From positions 28,381,501 through 28,445,500 of the forward strand of contig OX485805.1 of NCBI GenBank assembly GCA_950295325.1: 64,000 nt of DNA, read 5' to 3'. A program made the position numbers and the translations under genes. Shown here piece by piece: positions 57,252-64,000 of the stretch. Numbering within the stretch: position 1 is the stretch's first letter; the number at the start of each line of letters is the position of its first letter. This DNA comes from Polytrichum commune. Lineage: Eukaryota; Streptophyta; Polytrichopsida; Polytrichales; Polytrichaceae. The notes under the pieces were generated by a model. The model was not told where the DNA came from. It ran no database searches and saw only the letters and a list, made by a program, of their open reading frames with translations.

Positions 57252-59844
57252 TTCCTCTACATCTGTTGAATCACCGAAGCGTCACAAGGCGCATAAGGGG
57301 GATTTTCGTTCTCTTCGCAAAATCTCCTCTAAGGGGAAGCGTAGTCACGCTCACGTCACTGCAAGTGCCGTATCTACACATTCAGACTCCTCTGAATACG
57401 TTTCCAGTGAAGCCTATTGTGCACAGTCCAGTAAGCTTGATTCTTCACGAGAAATCGATTTTTCCTGGATTGCTGATTCCGGTGCTACTGAGCACATGTC
57501 CGACAAAAGGCAGTGGTTCACAAATTTTCATCCGGTTCAAGACAAATGTTGGAGTGTTTCTATTGCTGATGATCATCTTCTGTATGTACGAGGCGTTGGT
57601 GATATCACAGTGCATGCTACTATCAATGGAGTAATCAGGCCATTCAAACTTCAGAATGTCTTGTATGTGCCTCATCTTCGGCGGAACCTGATTTCCATCA
57701 GCCGACTCACAGAGAAACACGTTGCCATCATTCATGTTCGACATGAGTGCAAAATGATAACTCACGATGGTGTTGGCCGACTCCTCATGACTGGATCTCA
57801 AGCTGATGGTCTCTGGAAGCTTGATATCATTTCTGTCACTCCTTCCAGCGAAGCTAATCTTGCTTCTGTGGCTTCTCCGGGACATTCATCTCGATCTACC
57901 TTAAGTCTTCACCGGTGGCACACTCGCCTTGGTCATGCTAGTTTCCGGACGATCAGAGATATGAGTAGCCGGGAAACTGTTCTTGGTCTTCCTTCTTTCA
58001 GTAAGGCAAATCCTCTTGTCTGTACTGGTTGTGTTCATGGCAAAATACATCGCCGTCCCTTCCCTGTCAATACTGAGCGGAAGCGTGTTCCTCTTCTAGG
58101 TCTTTTCTTCCACACTGATCTGGTTGGTCCGCTTCAGGTTCCTTCCCTTGGCGGTCATTCCTACTTCATGACTTTTAAAGACGATCATAGTAGCTTTCGT
58201 TTTGTCTTTCTCCTGCCAGATCGAAAAGGTATTCTGTCTGTTTTCAAGAGTCTCTATAAACTCTCCAAGAAAGAAACTGGTCGATCTATGGTCAAACTTC
58301 GCACAAACAACGCGAAAGAATTTCTCTCCCGAGATTTTCAGGATTTCATCAAGCAAAAGGGCATTCGTCATGAACTCACAGCTCCTTACTCTCCAGAGCA
58401 AAATTCTGTGGTCGAAAGAGATAATCGTACAGTAGTTGAGAGTGTCAGGAGCATGCTTTATCAAAAATCTCTTCCACTTGAATTCTGGGGTGAAGCTGTT
58501 AATACAGCAGTCTATGTCCTTAACAGAGTTGCTAGTCGGACTCTTAATGGTGAAACCCCATTCACTAAGTGGTATGGCTACAAGCCAGATGTTAGTCATT
58601 TCAAAGAGTTCGGCAGTGTCTGTTATGCTCATGTCCCAAAGGAAGTTAGAGCAAAGCTTGATAGCAAGGCTCAGGAATGTTTATTCCTTGGTTACTGTCC
58701 GACTTCAAAGGCTTATCGATTATGGTCGATGGCTAAACGGAGAATTCTGCATTCTCGTGATGTGATTTTCGATGAGGACACATCTCCTAATTTTTCGTCT
58801 TTTATTATCAGGACCACTTCTCCTCCTGACTATTCTCTCTTTTTTCCTGATGAATCTCATGACTCACTGACTCCTGTGTTCCCTGAATCATCTCAAAGTG
58901 TTCACAGTGAACCTGTCTCAGTGGGAGCCGGCGCTTCAAATGTTCCTGATGAGGTTGAGTCTAACTCGTTATCTGTCAGGGAATCAGTGGGAGTGTCTCC
59001 GTTGCTTAATCGCTCTCTGTCATTCTCAAGTAATGTTTCTCCGAGGTCTTCTAATAGTAGTTTCAATCCGTCGTCTCGTCCTGATTCTGATTTTTCTCCG
59101 GGAGCTTCTGAGTCTCCTCTTAGGTCATCATCAGTGGCTATGACTCCCTCTGAATCACCTGACCTTCTCAATCCTACTATTCGAATACGACCTCTTTCTG
59201 AGTTTTACTTGGATAATACAGCTGATTCTCATCCTGCTGTTGCTTCACAGTCATTTGTGGCTGCAGCTAAAGCAAAATCACCCCAACGTGTGTCTGTGCT
59301 ACCATCTGAACCTCAAACGTTCAGTCAAGCTTTGAAGTCAGAATATAAAGCAGAGTGGGAGAAAGCTATGTTGGAGGAAATTAATTCACTGCTTAAGAAT
59401 GAAACATGGTCACTAGAGACTTTGCCACCAGGGAGTACTACTGTCAAGAACAAGTGGGTTTTTCGTATAAAAGTCAAATCAGACGGCACCATTGAGCGTT
59501 GCAAAGCTCGATTAGTGGCCAAAGGTTTTACTCAATCTCCTGGGATTGATTATACAGAGACTTTTGCTCCCACTGCCCGAGCTGAGAGCATCAGAATTCT
59601 TCTGTCAATTGCGGGTGCTGACGGATTGATTCTTGTGCAGTTTGATATTAAAACTGCTTACCTCAATTCCACTATTCGTGAAATCATTTTCATGGATTTG
59701 CCTTTTGGCTTTGAAGAGTGGTTTCACAAACATTATCCTGAAAGTCGGGGCAAGGTGTGTCGAATTCTTAAAGGTCTTTATGGGTTGAAGCAGTCTGCTC
59801 GCAGCTGGAATTCTACTTTTTCTGCTTTTTCTGAAAGCATATGA
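57230..59844 (+). pseudogene. copia protease, integrase and N-terminal RT
   Basis: Protease motif WIADSGATEHMS with D-S-G-A near 57470. GAG-pre-integrase: RWHTRLGHASF ... CTGCVHGK (HHCC). Integrase core: first Asp in FHTDLVGPL. The second catalytic position is Asn (LRTNNAKEF, codon 58306-58308), where D-N-G is normal. Glu is in SVVERDNRTV. A Ser/Pro-rich spacer spans about 58850-59290. RT: EYKAEWEKAMLEEINSLLKNETW, NKWVFRIKVKSDG, ARLVAKGFTQ, FDIKTAYLNS and GLYGLKQSARSW. A 1-bp insertion in a T run near 59825 shifts the frame before the catalytic VDD box. Confidence 0.92.
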
Positions 59845-60910
59845 TCTTCTTCAGAGTACTACGGACCCTTGTGTCTTTGTCTCCACCACAACACCTCGTC
59901 TTGTCCTTGCTCTATGGGTGGATGATGGCTTGGCAATGTGTAAAGATAAAGATCTTTTGACCAAGATGATTGCTCATCTTAAGACTGCATTCGAAGTCAC
60001 TGTTGGTGATGCGGACGTTTATGTGGGGATTCACATTACCAGGGATGTTGCTGCTCGGCGGATTTTCATTGATCAGCAACGATTTACAGAGACCATTCTT
60101 ACCAAATATGGTTTTCAGGATGCGAACACAGTGACCACTCCCTGCGACCCTAATGTTTCCTTGAGTCATCCGTCTGCAGGGGACACTGATACCCCTATCC
60201 CTAATTTTCCATACCAAGAAATTGTTGGATCCCTGCTTTATTTGGCTACTCATTCGCGTCCAGATATTGCTCATGCCGTCTCTGTAGTCGCGCAATATGC
60301 TAGCAATTTTCGAGAAATTCATTGTATTGCTGTGAAGAGGATTCTAAAGTACTTACGGGGTACAACAGATTTTGCTCTCTGTTATTCATGGGATTCTCAC
60401 GAACCTCATCTGCTTACAGCCTTCTCTGATGCTGACTATGCTGGTGATGTTAATGACCGCAAGAGTCGGAGTGGGAGTATTCTCTTTCTCAACAATGGCC
60501 CTGTACTTTGGCTCAGTCGGAAGCAACCATGTACAGCTTCCTCCATGACAGAATCAGAGTATGTTGCGGCTTCACTTACGAGCAAAGAAGTGGTGTGGGC
60601 AAGGCGTCTTCTTGCTGACATTGGTTTTTCCCAACCAAACCCTACTCCTCTCTATTCTGATAACCAATCTGCTATACGGCTTGTGCAAAATCCTGAGTTT
60701 CATAAGCGAACCAAACACATTGATGTGTTATTTCATCTCATTCGAGAATTTCAAACTCGTGGCGAAATCTCTGTCTCCTACGTTCCTACCCGCCTTCAGT
60801 TGGTTGATATCCTCACCAAGGCTTTGACCTCAGAAAACTTTCACAAGCTGCGCTCCGCACTCAATCTTTCCAAGAAAGTATTTCATCAAGTGGGAGAATT
60901 TGGCCATTAA
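59845..60910 (+). pseudogene. copia C-terminal RT and RNase H
   Basis: The frame continues after the shift. The RT active site is LALWVDDGLAMC near 59910, followed by VTVGDADVYVGIHITRD, GSLLYLATHSRPDIAHAVS and HCIAVKRILKYLRGTTDF. RNase H: AFSDADYAGDVNDRKSRSGSILFL, CTASSMTESEYVAASL, YSDNQSAIRLVQNPEFHKRTKHIDV and VDILTKAL. It stops at 60910, 25 bp before the polypurine tract. Confidence 0.93.
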
Positions 60911-60934
60911 TGCTTCAAAACGTTCTTGGACAAT

Positions 60935-60943
60935 GAGTGGGAG
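60935..60943 (+). other. copia polypurine tract
   Basis: GAGTGGGAG, with one T interrupting the purines, directly abuts the 3' LTR. This is the usual plant copia form. Confidence 0.85.
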
Positions 60944-61241
60944 TATTGTTACAATCTGCTTAAGTTAGGGTTTGCTGCATTGTCCATAACGATGAAGCTT
61001 CTAGACGTTTGTTCAGGAAGTATATTCTAGGAGCTTCGGAGGTTCTTAGTTTCTTCTAGGAACTTCGGGGGTAGGTTACTAGTTAGTTAATTAGTTGTTT
61101 ACATTAGTATAAATAGGGATTCCTTTGGTGTAATTGATCACCGTAGCAAAAGACCATTTGAGGGATGTAGGGTGCAGTAAAGAAGAGTTGAAGCACTGTG
61201 TGTGTAACTATGAATGTTTGTCTGGTTTCCTTGTCGCAATA
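60944..61241 (+). repeat. copia 3' LTR
   Basis: 298 bp with the same ends as the 5' LTR (TATTGTTAC..CGCAATA), followed by GTTAC. Confidence 0.95.
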
Positions 61242-61246
61242 GTTAC

Positions 61247-64000
61247 CATCGGTTTTTGTTAATGGAGCTCCTCATGCCCTCATAGCTAAAACTAATAAGC
61301 AACCTATCACAAGGACTGGAGGCGACACTTTTAAAGGTCTTACATTCTTGCCTCATGTTTAGGTACCGATGGGAGGGTCGGTGCTTGAGGCTTAAAACCT
61401 CCACTTGTAAGCCATGCCACATCATTTGCCAACTAGGCTCAGCACTAGATAATGTCGATGGTGTGAAGGCCGGGTTGTTAGAACCAACTTTTAGTCTTAG
61501 CTAAAGTCAGGTGGGAAGGGGGCATCAGTGTGCTTTTAACCCTAGCACAAAGCAGGCCACCCATTAACATTGAGTCAAGTGGAGTCCTTCAACCTCAAGA
61601 AAGAATGAAGGTAATAAGGGAATTGTAGGCACAGTGTAGAGCATAGGTTTTAACCAAGCATTTCCATAGCAATTCTGCAATGGCACCTTCGTTGAGGGCA
61701 AAGACTAGAGTTGTAGAAGAGGAGATGTTTTGGTCACCATCTCCATAGGTGGTGCCAACAATGATGTTTGTGCACAGCACGATGAACGTGACATGAAGAA
61801 TTTCTTCAGAAAAAAATGTTCTGGTGGGTTTGGATAGCTCTGTAGCATTAGCCCAATGGGAATGGAATTGAAAGATTGGTAGCTCTCTTCCACTAGATCT
61901 CTCCCACTACAGGCATGGGGAAGCACTATAAAGGGCAAGAATGGAGTTTGGAGCGACTTTCTTCTTGATGTGAGTATGGCTCTAGCCTCCTCTGCATGTG
62001 CATCTTCATTTGAATGATGATGATAATTCAACCTCAAATCAAATTCTAGTGAAAATCCTTGTAACCCTCATTATTATAGGAAAATCTCTAGTTTGAAATT
62101 GAGGATAATTGCATTCAGAGTGTGCATATAGTTTTCTAACATCTTTGTTTTCAATACTGATCATCAGAATTCTATCAGAATTCAATTCAAGTCATCTAAT
62201 TTCATATCCGGTTATGAATATTGCATGTGATGCGCTCTATACATGCATTTGTACATTCAAATTGTCTCAAATTGAAGTTCACATGACTCTAAACATAAGT
62301 TTAGAAACATAAGTTTTGATGGTGAGTCTATGATTCAAGGTGCAATTAGTTGTAATGATTTTGCATTGAAGTGGTATCAATGGTTGCATTAGGTACAATT
62401 TGCACTCATGATGAGAAAATCCTTGAGGCGAAGATAATCTAAGTTTTATCCCGTGAGGTAGAAAGAGTTACACCCTTTAGCAAGAAAGGCATGCTTGATA
62501 GCATTGAATGTGACATTTGGTGGTTTTGGGATGTGTTGAGATGTCAATTACAACCCTCACTCTTGAACTGTGTTGACATACCATACTAGGTAGATGTCAT
62601 AGTACCTTAAAAAGCCCATATTACTATTTCAGACAATTAAACATGCCATAAATTCTCTTTATATTCAGTATATTTCTCACATTACGCCATTATATCAAAC
62701 TAGGATCACCTCTCATTGCTTATACATTTCACACAGAGTTTTAGGTGTAATGACATTTATGATATGCATGAAAATAAAAACTGGATGATATTGAAGGATT
62801 GGGAAATCAATGAAAAACGATGTTAATCAAACATATGTGAGTAACTGTTTTGTGGGACAAACAAAATAATAATGGTCAATGTTTCATATAATTTTTACCT
62901 GATATGCATTTCTTATGGATTATGAACATTTAGTGCATTTCACAGCAATTTTTAGAGATATTAAGGTCCAAGACATGCTTAAGTACCATAAGTGCTTTTC
63001 TGTAAAAGCTTAACTACCATTTTCGTTTTGTGACACGCAAATTTCTCATTTTCCAAAGATTTTGTGACCCCTTTATAATCAACCAGTGGAAAAGCACTAC
63101 CAGTTGCATGTGCATTTCAAGCACATTTGTGATTTAAAGAAGAGCTCCTTGTGGAATATTTCATATAATTTTTACACCCAAATAGTTATAATCTTAGACA
63201 CACAAGTATTTAAACCACAAATACTTCGTTTGCATCTCCCATCCAACCCAAAAAAAATTCCTGATCTGAACAATAGAAAACCTCATCAGCTTTTAGGGGA
63301 TAAGCTTGACACACTCCTTCTCTGTCCACAATTACAGTAGTATAGCAGAAATAACCTGAAAGTAAAGAGGCACCAGAGTTTAACATGAGAACTAGAATCA
63401 AGCAACCTTAACAATGGAGTACTCTTAAATGAATGACAACTATGGCAACAATCCTTGTGGCCTACCAGTTGGAAAGTTGAGAATTATGGAAGAAATGAAG
63501 AACAATCTACCACATAGTTCCACCCGGTAAAAGGAAAGAACAGCCCTTTGCAATTAATCTGGCTTAACCACATGAGTGCGATGTGGTAATGCCAATCTAC
63601 GTGACAGAATTAGAACAAAACCTGTATGTAAGGTCTTAAAAGGTTCACAGCATCTTATTTAAGGAACACTTGTATGAGTAGAAGACTTTACCAACCTTTC
63701 CCATCAACCAATCAGTCAGTCAATCAATCAAGGTACAAGTAGGCCTTTCATACAGACAAGGTTGGTTGAATGATGCTAGGAATTACCAAGAGGGCAAGTT
63801 TACAAATTCTGTCATACATAGTTCCACTCCTTTGTGCTTTTGTGATCTGAAACTCAGGTAATGACCACACTGTAGAATTATCAAGATGATTAGAAATAAT
63901 CAATGCAAAAAAGAATGTGTGGAGAGGAAAATCTCATTCCAAACATCAAGCCTCTTTTCAAGTTAACCAATGCCTTTGCTTGTGTAGTCCTGGCTCCATT
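61247..64000. other. intergenic DNA, no gene recognised
   Basis: The ORFs here are short and match no family I know. A 63-codon minus-strand ORF at 63210-63401 has no support. A gene could begin beyond the right edge, since 63.7-64 kb is less AT-skewed, but I see no exon. Confidence 0.4.

Larger units (their letters stand above)
56012..61241 (+). mobile_element. young Ty1/copia retrotransposon
   Basis: 5230-bp element with 298-bp LTRs differing at three positions. It is flanked by an exact 5-bp duplication GTTAC (56007-56011 and 61242-61246). With that duplication, the LTR ends are TATTG..CAATA, so TG..CA sits three bases inside each end. Order: LTR, leader, gag, protease, integrase, RT, RNase H, polypurine tract, LTR. 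The coding region is nearly full length but is broken by two small frameshifts and a changed integrase catalytic residue, so this copy is probably not autonomous. Confidence 0.95.

Noticed and set aside
58096-58632. 178-codon minus-strand ORF within the copia integrase
   Set aside because: It is antisense to the integrase coding frame.
63210-63401. 63-codon minus-strand ORF near the right edge
   Set aside because: Too short, no motif, and no splice or homology support.

Overview
The window looks like nuclear DNA of a land plant. Three spliced genes match plant housekeeping families: a sterol C-5 desaturase, the delta large chain of adaptor complex AP-3, and an ANTH-domain clathrin assembly protein of the AP180/PICALM type. 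Introns are GT-AG (one is GC-AG). Most of the remainder is AT-rich intergenic DNA packed with transposable elements in many states of decay. Nothing in the sequence fixes the species; there are no prokaryotic or organellar features, no rRNA or tRNA genes that I can see, and no CRISPR array.

Layout. 1-9.7 kb holds no recognisable gene. It contains old dispersed repeats, among them a pair of about 425-bp inverted copies (2008-2430 and 8115-8542) and a 349-bp hAT-like element with G-tract ends (6851-7199). 9762-12369 (+) is the sterol desaturase in three exons. 15720-18981 (-) is AP-3 delta in two exons. 19.3-26.2 kb is gene-poor, with diverged tandem repeats at 20.6-21.6 kb. 26240-39610 is a three-level nest: a minus-strand Ty3/gypsy chromovirus, split by a minus-strand Ty1/copia element (27858-34518), itself split in gag by a 995-bp hAT-like element (32044-33038). 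Each of the two inner insertions has an exact target-site duplication. 40-43.6 kb holds a Tourist-like MITE and a decayed gypsy remnant. 43601-44967 is a nearly perfect hairpin with 605-bp arms, flanked by a 5-bp duplication. 46959-54219 (+) is the AP180-like gene in 15 exons, one intron of which contains a threefold tandem duplication. 56012-61241 (+) is a young copia element whose LTRs differ at 3 of 298 positions. 61.2-64 kb has no feature I can name.

The three genes are independent loci. Two of them act in vesicle traffic (AP-3 delta at endosome/TGN, AP180-like at the plasma membrane or TGN), but nothing suggests a functional cluster. The most unusual DNA is the 605-bp-arm hairpin and a hAT-like family with CTCGGGG ends and 8-bp duplications, found twice in the window. 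All exon models were made by eye from reading frame, splice consensus and remembered family sequence; no search was run.
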